Assembly (NCBI GenBank): GCA_009881125.1
Contig: WXFH01000019.1
Location: forward strand, 186,001 to 250,000
Length of the DNA stretch: 64,000 nucleotides
From: Acidaminobacter sp.
GTDB lineage: Bacteria > Bacillota_A > Clostridia > Peptostreptococcales > Acidaminobacteraceae
Direction: 5' to 3'
Program-made: the position numbers and the translations under genes
The notes under the pieces: generated by a model
The model's database searches: none
The model's input: the letters and a program-made list of their open reading frames with translations, nothing else
Told to the model about the DNA's origin: nothing
In this document: piece by piece, positions 24,664 through 33,036 of the stretch
Layout: each line of letters starts with the position of its first letter
Numbering within the stretch: the first letter of the stretch is position 1

Positions 24664-25539
24664 TTGCTGCTTCAACAAATCATAAACGGTTTCATGATTG
24701 GTTGTGTCTATGCCTTGACTGCAATGGGCGGGACATTAATCTACGGGATTTTACGCATTCTGGATATTGCGAATGCTGCGGCGTATGTGGTCGGTGCGTA
24801 CCTCGGCTGGGTAATTTACGCAACTACCGGCAATCTGGCCGTCGCCTTTTTTCTGTCAATGGCCCTCACAGGCGCAATTGGTGTTCTCATTCAAAAGTTC
24901 ATTTATACGCCCATACTCAACAAGCCTAATATCATTCCTATAGTTCCGTTGATTACCAGTGTAGGGATTTTCATTTTTACCGGGGACTTTATAAGACTGC
25001 TGGTCGGTCCGGAAATTAAGGATTTTGGTGTAATTCTGCCATTTTCGGTCATTAAACTCGGAAGAATTGTCATTAATCCTGAATGGATTTTGATCATTAT
25101 CATGACGGCGATTTTACTCTCGCTGCTTTGGTTCGTTTTAAATAAAACCAAGCTTGGACTTGCATGGCGCGCCACGGCAGGGGATTCGGAAATCGCCGAA
25201 ACCATGGGAGTCAACATCCAGAAGGTCATGGCATTGAGTTATATTATGGGGTATGGTTTTGCATCCGCAGCGGGGATGATGATAGGTGTACTCTATAGCT
25301 CTATCTATCCAACCATGGGAGACATTCCGTCGTATAAAATGCTTGCCATTATCGTTTTAGGCGGACTTGGAAATCCAATTGGCACCATTGCCGCCGGACT
25401 TGTTATTGGACTTTCAGAAACTTTAATCTCTGCTTACGTCGGATCTGTCATACCTAGAGACGCGATAGCCTTCCTTGTCTTAATCACAATCTTGCTTGTA
25501 AAACCAACAGGTCTGATCAGCAGAAAAAATTCAATTTAG
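24664..25539 (+). CDS. livH: Branched-chain amino acid type ABC permease LivH
   Basis: 291 residues from TTG 24664, with AAAGGA 10 nt upstream. This gives the usual LivH N-terminus MLLQQIINGFMIGCVYALTA. About eight membrane segments are present. The conserved GLAWRATAGDSEIAETMGVN segment is the cytoplasmic coupling (EAA-like) loop that docks with LivG/LivF. It forms the membrane channel with LivM. It lies 11 bp upstream of livM. The wider open frame upstream of the TTG runs through the intercistronic hairpin and is not coding. Confidence 0.92.
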   Translation: MLLQQIINGFMIGCVYALTAMGGTLIYGILRILDIANAAAYVVGAYLGWVIYATTGNLAVAFFLSMALTGAIGVLIQKFIYTPILNKPNIIPIVPLITSVGIFIFTGDFIRLLVGPEIKDFGVILPFSVIKLGRIVINPEWILIIIMTAILLSLLWFVLNKTKLGLAWRATAGDSEIAETMGVNIQKVMALSYIMGYGFASAAGMMIGVLYSSIYPTMGDIPSYKMLAIIVLGGLGNPIGTIAAGLVIGLSETLISAYVGSVIPRDAIAFLVLITILLVKPTGLISRKNSI

Positions 25540-25550
25540 GGGGTGACTGT

Positions 25551-26441
25551 ATGTATGCAATAGTGGTGGCTACAAATATTGGGATCTTTGTGCTCCTGGC
25601 ACTCAGCCTAAACATTATAGCGGGTTATGCCGGACAGTCATCTATTGGGCACGCGGCATTTTTCGGGATTGGTGCTTATACCTCGGCAGTGCTGACCAGT
25701 ACTCTTGGAGTGAATTTCTGGCTGAGTCTTCCCATAGCGTTCGTTGTGACAGGGTTGATCGGCGCGTTGCTCGGGCTTGCCAGCATGCGTGTCAAGGAGG
25801 ATTTTTTGGCGATTACGACTATAGGCATAAACTTTGTTGTTGTTGCCATTTTCCAGTATGCGCCAATCTTTGGCGCTTCACTCGGAATGTCTGTCTCCAA
25901 GCCGAGTCTGTTTGGTGTCAAAATGGATAATCTGATGTTTTTGATCCTTGTAGGCGCACTGATTGCCGCCATGGTCATATTCATGAGAATCATCGAAAAG
26001 TCATGGTTTGGCTTGGCGCTGGCAAGTATAAGAAATGATGAGGCGGCAGCCTCCTCTCTCGGCGTCAATATTGTAAAATTCAAAGTGCTCGCCTTTGCGG
26101 TTGGAACAGCGGTAGCCGGCTTGGCTGGCGGCGTTTACGCCCATTACATGACCTTTATCTACTCCAGCGATTTTGCGTTTCTCGTATCGATCTCGATTTT
26201 ATCCATGGTGGTCATAGGCGGAATTGGGACCATTCGCGGACCGATTGTAGGCGCAATCATTTTGGGGATAGCACCGGAACTGTTTCGATTCATTTCGGAT
26301 TACCGTATGATTGTCTATGGAGGACTCCTGGTTTTGATGATGCTGTTTCAACCCCAGGGCATCGTTGGGAACGGCAGTTTTCTGGTCAATAAATTCGAAG
26401 CGCTGTTTGGCAAAGGGCGCAAGAAAAGTGTGGTGAGCTGA
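25551..26441 (+). CDS. livM: Branched-chain amino acid type ABC permease LivM
   Basis: 296 residues, preceded by AGGGGGTG. The family opening NIIAGYAGQSSIGHAAFFGIGAY is near residues 22-44. The coupling loop SWFGLALASIRNDEAAASSLGVN is near residues 147-169. The conserved end segment is GGIGTIRGPIVGAIILG. It is the second membrane subunit of the importer. The stop is 1 bp from the livG start, so translation is coupled. Confidence 0.93.
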   Translation: MYAIVVATNIGIFVLLALSLNIIAGYAGQSSIGHAAFFGIGAYTSAVLTSTLGVNFWLSLPIAFVVTGLIGALLGLASMRVKEDFLAITTIGINFVVVAIFQYAPIFGASLGMSVSKPSLFGVKMDNLMFLILVGALIAAMVIFMRIIEKSWFGLALASIRNDEAAASSLGVNIVKFKVLAFAVGTAVAGLAGGVYAHYMTFIYSSDFAFLVSISILSMVVIGGIGTIRGPIVGAIILGIAPELFRFISDYRMIVYGGLLVLMMLFQPQGIVGNGSFLVNKFEALFGKGRKKSVVS

Positions 26442-26442
26442 T

Positions 26443-27201
26443 ATGGGGGACATGCTGACCGTTAAAGGTTTAAAAATGTATTTTGGCGGGCTGAAAGCCA
26501 TAGATGGCATTGATCTTAACCTTAAGGAGAAAGAAACTTTAGGAGTCATTGGTCCGAATGGCGCTGGGAAAACGACAATGTTTAACTGCATTTGTGGCGT
26601 TTACGAGCCTACCGAGGGAAAAATTCTCTTAAACGGACAAGAGATCCAGGGGAAGAAACCATTTGAAATAGCGAGGATGGGTGTCGCCCGTACGTTCCAG
26701 ATTTCCAAACCCCTCAGGGACATTTCTTTGCTGGATAATGTCGTCGCAGCTTTGGGCATAGAGTACAATAAAGGTTTTAAACACCTGTTCGCGAAAAGTC
26801 ATTCTCCCGTGGTGGTGGACCAGGCGCTGGAAATTTTAGAGCGCGTGCAGCTCCTCGATGTTAAGGATAAAAAGGCGTCTGAGGTCAGCCTGGGTTATTT
26901 GAGAAGACTTGAAATTGCCAGGGCGCTGGCGATCAATCCTAAGCTTCTGATGCTGGACGAGCCTTGCGCAGGGCTCAGCAATTACGCTATAGGCGAGGTC
27001 ATTGATCTGGTCTTCTATTTGAAAGAGCAAGGGACAACGATCATGCTGATTGAGCACAATCTGCCAATTTCAATGAAGGTGAGTGACCGGCTGGTGGTCC
27101 TCAATTTTGGCAAAAAAATTGCGGAAGGATTGCCTAAAGAAATTCAGGAGAATCCTCAAGTCATTGAAGCCTATTTAGGGGAGGATGATGAGGATGCTTA
27201 A
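26443..27201 (+). CDS. livG: ABC transporter ATP-binding protein LivG
   Basis: 252 residues. Walker A GPNGAGKTT is near residue 38. VARTFQISKPL supplies the Q-loop region. The signature motif is somewhat unusual: VSLGYLRRLEIARAL, lacking the usual SGGQ-type sequence but within the range seen in LivG proteins. Walker B is LLMLDEPCAGL, and the switch His is in IEHNLPI. The C-terminal segment PQVIEAYLGED is the Liv-type tail. It powers import together with LivF. Confidence 0.92.
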   Translation: MGDMLTVKGLKMYFGGLKAIDGIDLNLKEKETLGVIGPNGAGKTTMFNCICGVYEPTEGKILLNGQEIQGKKPFEIARMGVARTFQISKPLRDISLLDNVVAALGIEYNKGFKHLFAKSHSPVVVDQALEILERVQLLDVKDKKASEVSLGYLRRLEIARALAINPKLLMLDEPCAGLSNYAIGEVIDLVFYLKEQGTTIMLIEHNLPISMKVSDRLVVLNFGKKIAEGLPKEIQENPQVIEAYLGEDDEDA

Positions 27202-27898
27202 GCTCCAGGACGCGGAAATCTTTTATGGTCAGATGGAAGTTATCAAGAAAGTATCCCTAGAGGTTAAACAGGGAGAATTGGTGAGTGTCATAGGTGCGAA
27301 TGGCGCCGGCAAATCCACATTGATCAAGGCCATGATGGGCCTGGTCAAAATCAAACACGGCAAACTGTTCTACGAAGGTGAGGATATAACAGATTATCCT
27401 GCCTGGAAGAGGGCGGAGCTGGGGATTGGATACGTTCCAGAAGGTCGCCGTATATTTGGTGATTTGTCCGTTGAAGAGAACTTAAAAATGGGTGCCTACA
27501 AAATCAAAGATAAGGCCCAAATTAAGAGAAATCTTGAGAAGGCTTATGACATGTTTCCAAAGCTTTCAGAGAGGCGGAACCAACTGGCAAGAACCATGAG
27601 CGGCGGGGAACAGCAGATCCTCGCAATCAGCCGGGCTTTGATTCTGGAGCCAAGACTGCTGCTTATCGATGAAGTATCCATGGGCTTGATGCCAATTATG
27701 GTCAATTACTGTTTTTCTCTGATCAAAGAACTGAATCAGCAAGGGATCACGGTTCTGGTCGTGGAGCAGAACGCGAACAAGGTCCTGAAAATTGCAGACC
27801 GAGGTTACCTGATTGAGACAGGTCAAATCATGGTTGAAGGGACTGCGGAAAGTTTGAGGCAAAATGATGTTGTTCTTAAGGCCTATTTAGGTGAATAG
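27194..27898 (+). CDS. livF: ABC transporter ATP-binding protein LivF
   Basis: 234 residues from ATG 27194, the only nearby start with proper spacing to GGGGAGG (9 nt); ATG 27185 abuts the RBS. It overlaps livG by 8 bp. Walker A GANGAGKST is near residue 34. YVPEGRRIFGDLSVEENL is the typical LivF Q-loop region. The signature is TMSGGEQQILAISRAL, Walker B is LLIDEVSMGLMP and the switch region is VEQNANK. No clear terminator follows before the his promoter, so some read-through into the his leader is possible. Confidence 0.94.
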   Translation: MLKLQDAEIFYGQMEVIKKVSLEVKQGELVSVIGANGAGKSTLIKAMMGLVKIKHGKLFYEGEDITDYPAWKRAELGIGYVPEGRRIFGDLSVEENLKMGAYKIKDKAQIKRNLEKAYDMFPKLSERRNQLARTMSGGEQQILAISRALILEPRLLLIDEVSMGLMPIMVNYCFSLIKELNQQGITVLVVEQNANKVLKIADRGYLIETGQIMVEGTAESLRQNDVVLKAYLGE

Positions 27899-27937
27899 AA
27901 TTTGTTTCAAAATCGTAAGAATATTATAAAAAGCCTG

Positions 27938-27966
27938 TTGACTGAATAATTATTGTGTGTTAAAGT
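27938..27966 (+). promoter_or_regulatory. Promoter of the histidine operon leader
   Basis: TTGACT (27938-27943), 17-bp spacer, TAAAGT (27961-27966) with an extended TGT before the -10. The predicted start near 27973 gives a leader of about 300 nt before hisZ, containing the leader-peptide ORF and attenuator. Confidence 0.65.
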
Positions 27967-27983
27967 CTATTCAATTCATAAAT

Positions 27984-28044
27984 TCCGGCTTCAGGCGAGG
28001 GGTAGGTAATCTATTCTTTCCGCCAGTAATACGTTTAAGCCGGA
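27984..28044 (+). ncRNA. Structured 5' leader domain upstream of hisL
   Basis: TCCGGCTT (27984-27991) pairs with AAGCCGGA (28037-28044). Inside, GGCG (27994-27997) pairs with CGCC (28021-28024), and GGGTAG with CTATTC closes a GTAAT loop. An unpaired AGTAATACGTTT strand lies on the 3' side. It begins about 11 nt after the predicted transcription start. It does not match a T-box Stem I that I can recognise, and its role is unknown. Confidence 0.45.
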
Positions 28045-28072
28045 TTCAAATTGAGATTCAGGAGAGATTATT

Positions 28073-28129
28073 ATGACACCCCAGGTTTTAAACCCATACA
28101 ACAGCATCCATCATCATCATACGTTCTAG
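28073..28129 (+). CDS. hisL: Histidine operon leader peptide (HHHH)
   Basis: An 18-codon ORF encoding MTPQVLNPYNSIHHHHTF with a TAG stop, preceded by AGGAGAG (28060-28066) 6 nt before the ATG. Four consecutive CAT codons occupy 28109-28120. It lies between a promoter and the terminator just upstream of hisZ. This is the layout of the enteric hisL attenuator, in which ribosome stalling at His codons during His-tRNA shortage prevents termination. The enteric peptide also carries a run of His codons but is otherwise different. The probability of four His codons in a short ORF with an RBS directly ahead of his genes by chance is very small. Confidence 0.87.
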   Translation: MTPQVLNPYNSIHHHHTF

Positions 28130-28252
28130 AGTTTGTATGCAGGTTTAAGACACCGCGCGTTGCAAGCTCTATTCGTCGTTTAATACGATTGAGCGTCCGC
28201 GGTGGTGAGATTGAATCAACAAACTGCCACCCGGTTTCCGGGTGGCTTTTTT
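28088..28252 (+). promoter_or_regulatory. Ribosome-mediated attenuator of the his operon
   Basis: Region 1 (TTAAACC-C-ATACAA, 28088-28101) pairs with region 2 (TTGTAT-GCA-GGTTTAA, 28133-28148); the His codons lie in the loop. An internal stem CACCGCG/CGCGGTG (28151-28157, 28198-28204) encloses a GCTC...GAGC hairpin. Region 3 with region 4 is the terminator. Region 2 can instead pair with sequence just at the terminator's 5' arm: AGTTTGT (28130-28136) with ACAAACT (28219-28225), or GCAGGTTT (28139-28146) with AAACTGC (28221-28227). GGTGGT (28201-28206) can pair with GCCACC (28226-28231). These alternatives fit a 1:2, 2:3, 3:4 switch; which one is used is inference. Confidence 0.75.
28226..28252 (+). 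terminator. Attenuator terminator upstream of hisZ
   Basis: GCCACCCGG (28226-28234) pairs perfectly with CCGGGTGGC (28238-28246) around a TTT loop, followed by six T residues (28247-28252). The hisZ start codon is 22 bp further on. Confidence 0.95.
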
Positions 28253-28274
28253 ATTTTCGCGAGGAGGCGTAACT

Positions 28275-29534
28275 ATGAGATTTATGCACTATCTGTATGA
28301 AGACTACGCATATTTGAGAACTTTGACCGCCAGCTTCAGAAAGTGGTCAAGACTTTATGGCTATGATGAGATTGATCCTCCGGCCATTGAGGACTGGTCG
28401 CGCTACCAGGATCTTCCCCCTGCCTTGACGAAAAGGCTGGTGAAGCTGATTGAGCCTTCCGGTGCCATAGGATGCCTGAAAATTGACAACACCATGAGCT
28501 GTGCCTCCATGACCCTGAAGCTTCCGGAAGGGACGCCCCTCAGACGAATTTCCTATAATTCAAAGGTCTTTCGGTATAGTCAGGGCGGCGGCATTGACGA
28601 GATCCTTCAGCTCGGCTGCGAAAATTATGCCGACCTGGGCCCGGCAGGAGATGTTGAGGTCATCCGACTGGCGCTGGACGTCCTCGAAACGGTGGGGATC
28701 CCAATTTCTGACCTGCGCTTTGAAATTGGAAACTCCAGCTTCTTCAGAGCGATTTCAGAAATGGTGGAATTGTCTCCGGAAGCGGTAGAGACCATGATGA
28801 ACCTGATTGAAGAAAAGAGACTGACTGCGCTTAGCGCTTTTCTGGAGGGCTCTGAGCTCCCTGAAGACGAAAGTCTCTTCCTGAGCCAGCTTCCGGGACT
28901 GTTCGGCGATTTTAAAGCAGTCTTTACTAAAGCATCCTCGACTCGTTTCGGCGATGCCTGCCAGGCAGAGCTGAGCGCTCTGAAATCCTTGTACAAGCTC
29001 CTGGAAAATCTCGGTCTGACAAAAATTCAGTTGGATCTGAGTCAGGGCGGCAACGAATTCAGATATTATTCCGGGAACATCTACAGGATTTTCAGCCAGC
29101 GCACAGGCAAAGCCCTCGTCACCGGGGGACGATATGACGGCATGAATGGCGTCGAAGTGGCTTGCGGCATCTCCTTCAACACAGCCAATGTGGTGGAGTG
29201 GATGAAAACTATGCACACACCGCTCAACGTCCCTGCGCAGTTCGACTACGCAGTCCTCTGTGATACAGATGATCCGGGCGATGCCCTGCAGATCGCAGCC
29301 GCCCTGAGAGACAGGGATTACAGTGTCGTGCTGGTTAAACTCAGAACCAGCATCAGTGACACTTTTGAACAGCCGGAGTGCAAATCTGCAAAATTTGTGT
29401 TGTCCGTTGAAGGTGAAGACGCTGTGGTTTTCGATCAGCGCATGAATGAAAGCCGCAGAAGCAACGTTCAGAAGCTGCTGAACCAGCTCGAAATCAACGG
29501 GAAAAGGAGGAGCCAAATCCATGAAACCACTTAA
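28275..29534 (+). CDS. hisZ: ATP phosphoribosyltransferase regulatory subunit HisZ
   Basis: 419 residues from ATG 28275, with GAGGAGG 7 nt upstream; the frame upstream of this runs through the terminator and is not used. The protein is a histidyl-tRNA synthetase-like fold without aminoacylation function: YNSKVFRYSQGGGIDEILQLGCENYADLGP in the first third is the class II motif 2 region, and SGNIYRIFSQRTGKALVTGGRYDGM corresponds to the histidine-binding region. HisZ is needed by short-form HisG for activity and histidine feedback. It overlaps hisG by 14 bp. It has the usual length for HisZ. Confidence 0.92.
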   Translation: MRFMHYLYEDYAYLRTLTASFRKWSRLYGYDEIDPPAIEDWSRYQDLPPALTKRLVKLIEPSGAIGCLKIDNTMSCASMTLKLPEGTPLRRISYNSKVFRYSQGGGIDEILQLGCENYADLGPAGDVEVIRLALDVLETVGIPISDLRFEIGNSSFFRAISEMVELSPEAVETMMNLIEEKRLTALSAFLEGSELPEDESLFLSQLPGLFGDFKAVFTKASSTRFGDACQAELSALKSLYKLLENLGLTKIQLDLSQGGNEFRYYSGNIYRIFSQRTGKALVTGGRYDGMNGVEVACGISFNTANVVEWMKTMHTPLNVPAQFDYAVLCDTDDPGDALQIAAALRDRDYSVVLVKLRTSISDTFEQPECKSAKFVLSVEGEDAVVFDQRMNESRRSNVQKLLNQLEINGKRRSQIHETT

Positions 29535-30156
29535 AATTGCCGTCTCAAAAGGGCGGGTCAAAGAGCAGCTGATCGCGCTCCTCAAAGAAGCGGGTTATGA
29601 GTTCGCAGATCTTAACAACCGCAAGCTCGAGCACGTGGATACCTCGGGAAGGATCAGCCTGATTTCAGTCAAAGCAGATGATGTCACGACTTATGTGGAA
29701 AGAGCTGCCGCTGATCTGGGTGTACTCGGGAATGATATTTTGTACGAACGGAGCTTTGACGGCTATGAGCTCAGGTATCTCCCAATAGGCAGATGCCGTA
29801 TGTGTATAGCCGGCTTCAGGGGGTTCAAACTGTCGGACCGCAGTTTTGTGCGCGTGGCCACAAAATACCCTAAACGGGCGAGGGATGTGCTCGAAGAGAA
29901 GGGCATCAAGGGTGAGATCCTGTTCCTGTCCGGCTCGGTAGAGCTGGCACCCATAGTGAATTTGGCCGATTGTATCCTCGACATTGTCGAGACCGGAAAA
30001 ACACTGGAAGAAAACGATCTGGTTGTCCTTGAGACCGTTGGACAGATCTCCTCTGTATTGATTGCCAACCGGGTCTCCTTCAAGCTGATGAACGAACGAA
30101 TGATGGATCTCTTAAACGATCTCGAGGTCGCGGAGAAAAGGGGAACTAGCAAATGA
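29521..30156 (+). CDS. hisG: ATP phosphoribosyltransferase, short form
   Basis: 211 residues, the short HisG form that lacks the C-terminal regulatory domain and works with HisZ. It catalyses the first step of histidine synthesis, joining ATP and PRPP. KIAVSKGRVKEQLIALLKEAG is N-terminal. The PRPP-binding region is ILFLSGSVELAPIVNLADCILDIVETGKTL near residues 137-166. AADLGVLGNDIL is a further conserved segment. The start overlaps hisZ, and the stop overlaps the hisD start (ATGA). Confidence 0.97.
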   Translation: MKPLKIAVSKGRVKEQLIALLKEAGYEFADLNNRKLEHVDTSGRISLISVKADDVTTYVERAAADLGVLGNDILYERSFDGYELRYLPIGRCRMCIAGFRGFKLSDRSFVRVATKYPKRARDVLEEKGIKGEILFLSGSVELAPIVNLADCILDIVETGKTLEENDLVVLETVGQISSVLIANRVSFKLMNERMMDLLNDLEVAEKRGTSK

Positions 30157-31445
30157 ACAGCATAAAATACGATAAAGCGACTTCAACCGCATCCATCGCG
30201 GCGATTGTACGCAGAACGACAGAAACCTCAGAAGAGGTCAGGGATTCCGTCAGCAAGATCATTGCGGATATCAAAGCACGCGGAGATGCGGCCTTGATGG
30301 CGTGGACCGAGAAACTCGACGGCGTCAAGCTCCAAAGCCTCCGCATTTCAGACGAGACCATGAAAGCCGCTATGCGGGATCAAGTCACCCAGGAGGATCT
30401 CAGGGTTCTCAGGACAGCTGTGGAGCACCTCAGGACCTATCACGAAAAACAGCTCGAAAAGGGCTATGAGATCCAGCCAAGACCAGGCGTCTCCCTGGGG
30501 CAGCGCATTGTGCCGCTCAGACGCGTGGGGCTCTATATTCCGGGCGGCAAGGCTGCCTATCCTTCCACCGTGCTGATGAACGCAATTCCTGCCCAAGTGG
30601 CGGGTGTCCCTGAGATTGCCATTTTCACACCGCCGTCCAAAGATGGTTCTGTGAATCCTTACGTGCTCGCGGCGGCCGGGATTCTGGGCATCAAAGAAAT
30701 TTACGCTGTTGGCGGCGCTCAAGCTGTCGCGGCCTGCGCCAACGGGACAGAAACCATAGCGCCTTGTGATAAAATCGCAGGGCCAGGCAACCAGTATGTG
30801 GCAGAAGCCAAGCGTCAGGTCAGCGGTCAGATTGCCATAGATATGATTGCCGGACCAAGTGAGGTCCTGATCATTGCAGATCAGACCGCGGACCCTGAAC
30901 TGGTGGCGGCGGATCTTCTGGCGCAGGCAGAGCACGACGAGCGTGCCGGCCTCGTGGTTCTGACCACGGACGAGAGTTTGCCGGAGAGGTTGAAAGCAGC
31001 TCTCGACAGGCAGCTTGAGACCCTGCCTAAACGAGACATTGCTTCAGTTTCAGCGGCCAATCTGTTGGTGGTGCTTTGCGATGATCTTGAAGATGCTTGC
31101 CGTGTCTCTGATGTCATAGCCCCTGAACACCTTGAGCTGATGGTGGAAAATCCTCGCGCGCTGCTCGATAAAGTGAACTACGCGGGGTCTGTCTTCCTGG
31201 GCAGCTACACGCCGGAAGCGCTGGGCGACTATTACGCAGGCACGAACCACACACTGCCGACCAATGGTACGGCGAGATTTTCATCACCCCTGGGCGTCTA
31301 TGACTTTATGACCCGGTTCTCGTATCTCGAATACACCCAAGAGGCCTTTATGAAGGAAGCTTCAGATGTCGAGCACTTCGCGCGGCTCGAAGGCCTGGAC
31401 GCACACGCGGCGTCAGTCACGAAGAGAAAGAATCTGAAGCCATGA
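30153..31445 (+). CDS. hisD: Histidinol dehydrogenase
   Basis: 430 residues, the normal length. It oxidises L-histidinol to histidine in two NAD-dependent steps, the last reactions of the pathway. The signature spans roughly residues 228-260 (IDMIAGPSEVLIIADQTADPELVAADLLAQAEHD), containing zinc-binding and active-site residues. GTNHTLPTNGTARFSSPLGVYDFM near residues 363-386 is a second conserved block. Start and stop both overlap neighbours by 4 bp (ATGA), so it is translationally coupled in the operon. Confidence 0.97.
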   Translation: MNSIKYDKATSTASIAAIVRRTTETSEEVRDSVSKIIADIKARGDAALMAWTEKLDGVKLQSLRISDETMKAAMRDQVTQEDLRVLRTAVEHLRTYHEKQLEKGYEIQPRPGVSLGQRIVPLRRVGLYIPGGKAAYPSTVLMNAIPAQVAGVPEIAIFTPPSKDGSVNPYVLAAAGILGIKEIYAVGGAQAVAACANGTETIAPCDKIAGPGNQYVAEAKRQVSGQIAIDMIAGPSEVLIIADQTADPELVAADLLAQAEHDERAGLVVLTTDESLPERLKAALDRQLETLPKRDIASVSAANLLVVLCDDLEDACRVSDVIAPEHLELMVENPRALLDKVNYAGSVFLGSYTPEALGDYYAGTNHTLPTNGTARFSSPLGVYDFMTRFSYLEYTQEAFMKEASDVEHFARLEGLDAHAASVTKRKNLKP

Positions 31446-32440
31446 TCCGCCTTCATGCCAATGAAAACCCCTACGAGCGTCGTCTCGATGACCTTGCGGC
31501 TGCTATTGGCGGACTCAGACTCAATGAGTACCCGGATGAAGAAGCCCTTGAACTCCGGCAGGCTGTCAGTGCTTACACCGGATGGCCCCTGGAGGGTATT
31601 GTCTGCGGCAACGGATCAGATGAGCTCATCAAAATGTGCGTTGAGGCGTTCGTCCTACCCGGAGAAAAAGTTTTGTCCCATGGTCCGACTTTTGTTGAAT
31701 ACCGCGTGATGGCGGAGATCAGAAAAGCAGTCTATATTGAAACCTTGCCGGATGAAGCTCTGAACCTGAACCAGGCGGCATTTATGGCACGTCTGGAAAA
31801 AGAACAGCCCAGCCTGGTGTTCCTCTGCAATCCCAACAATCCTACCGGAGAGAGACTGACGGCGTCTTTCATTGAAAAGGTAATTGAAAAGTCGCCCGGC
31901 ATGGTCGTCCTAGATGAAGCCTATACCGAATTTGGGCTGGCTTCCTTCATTAAGAAGCTTCCCCAATATCAGGACAAGCTGATCCTTCTCAGAACTTTGT
32001 CCAAAGCCTTTGGTCTCGCAGCGCTGAGAGTGGGCTATGCAATGACATCAGAGTCAAACGCCGCTGCGCTCAACCGGGTAAGGATGCCCTACAACGTGAC
32101 GGCGGTGTCTCAGGCGCTGGGTGCTTTCGCACTAAAAAATCCGTCTGTTATGGAGGCGCAGGTTGCCCTGATTCGCGCAGAACGCGACAGAGTCTTCAGC
32201 ATGCTTCGTCAGATCCGCGGTATGGAGCCGCTGGCGTCTGAAACTAATTTTATCTTGATTCGAACGAAGCCGGAATGGGTATCCCGAATCCAAAGCGCTT
32301 TTGAGTCAAGAGGCTTCAGTCTCCGGTTTTTCGGGGAGCAAAGCGGCCTTGGGGCGTACTTTCGAGTTACCATCGGCAAAAAAGAGAATAATGATGCTGT
32401 CCTCAGCATCCTGAAGGAGGTCATGGCTTCATGCGAGTAG
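31442..32440 (+). CDS. hisC: Histidinol-phosphate aminotransferase
   Basis: 332 residues, a compact class I/II PLP aminotransferase. It opens directly with the conserved LHANENPYE. CNPNNPTGERL and VLDEAYTEFG supply the PLP pyridine contacts, and the PLP-lysine motif is LRTLSKAFGLAALRVGYA near residues 183-200. It converts imidazole acetol phosphate to histidinol phosphate with glutamate. The start overlaps hisD by 4 bp and the end overlaps hisB by 10 bp. The N-terminal arm is shorter than in many HisC proteins. Confidence 0.96.
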   Translation: MIRLHANENPYERRLDDLAAAIGGLRLNEYPDEEALELRQAVSAYTGWPLEGIVCGNGSDELIKMCVEAFVLPGEKVLSHGPTFVEYRVMAEIRKAVYIETLPDEALNLNQAAFMARLEKEQPSLVFLCNPNNPTGERLTASFIEKVIEKSPGMVVLDEAYTEFGLASFIKKLPQYQDKLILLRTLSKAFGLAALRVGYAMTSESNAAALNRVRMPYNVTAVSQALGAFALKNPSVMEAQVALIRAERDRVFSMLRQIRGMEPLASETNFILIRTKPEWVSRIQSAFESRGFSLRFFGEQSGLGAYFRVTIGKKENNDAVLSILKEVMASCE

Positions 32441-33018
32441 GCGAAGTCAAGCGAGATACATCTGAAACGAAAATCCAATTGAAACTGACCCTGGACTCAC
32501 AGGCGCCCTCGAAGATTGACACGGGGCTGCCATTTCTCGACCATATGCTCTACCAGATCGCCAAGCACGGACGGATGAACCTGATGATCGAGGTCAAGGG
32601 GGATCTGGAGGTGGACTGCCACCATACCGCTGAAGACGTGGGCATGGCCTTTGGCATGGCCCTGAAGGAGGCTCTTGGCAGCAAGGCGGGCATTCAGCGT
32701 TTTGCAGACCGCATAGTGCCTATGGACGAGGTCCTTGCCCTGTGTGCCATTGATCTCAGCGGACGCGCTTATTTAGGCTATGATGCGGTCTATCCGTCTC
32801 AAATGCTGGGGACTCTCGCCACGGAAAGCATCCGGGAATTTTTCAAGGGCCTTGCGGACAAAGCCGGTATGTGCCTGCACTTCAGGATATTGACGCCGGG
32901 CAACACACATCATATGGTGGAGGCTCAGTTCAAGGCCTTTGCCCTGGCGCTGAAAGACGCGGCCGCGGTTCAGGAAGGCGACACCAGTGTGCCGTCCACC
33001 AAGGGTATGTTAGATTAA
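32431..33018 (+). CDS. hisB: Imidazoleglycerol-phosphate dehydratase
   Basis: 195 residues, the monofunctional form without the phosphatase domain of enteric HisB. Manganese-binding motifs are intact: PFLDHMLYQIAKHG, DCHHTAEDVG and NTHHMVEAQFKA. The start ATG lies inside the end of hisC, with AAGGAGG 9 nt upstream. Because HisB lacks a phosphatase domain and no PHP-type or HAD histidinol-phosphatase gene is in the operon, that step must be supplied from elsewhere. Confidence 0.97.
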   Translation: MRVGEVKRDTSETKIQLKLTLDSQAPSKIDTGLPFLDHMLYQIAKHGRMNLMIEVKGDLEVDCHHTAEDVGMAFGMALKEALGSKAGIQRFADRIVPMDEVLALCAIDLSGRAYLGYDAVYPSQMLGTLATESIREFFKGLADKAGMCLHFRILTPGNTHHMVEAQFKAFALALKDAAAVQEGDTSVPSTKGMLD

Positions 33019-33036
33019 AGAGTTGGAGGCAGGAGC

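Noticed and set aside
28088..28252. T-box riboswitch for the his operon, prompted by the ACACCGCG sequence at 28150-28157
   Set aside because: The T-box core (AGGGTGGNACCGCG) is not matched at the bases before ACCGCG, and the sequence is not placed against the terminator as in T-boxes. I found no Stem I with a specifier loop. A His-rich leader ORF explains the region better.
28051..28272. Plus-strand frame of 73 codons across the his leader
   Set aside because: It runs through the attenuator terminator and lacks an RBS; the real small ORF in this region is hisL in another frame.
28755..29585. Long minus-strand open frame of 276 codons opposite hisZ
   Set aside because: Codon-pattern shadow of hisZ; no RBS and no recognisable protein motifs.
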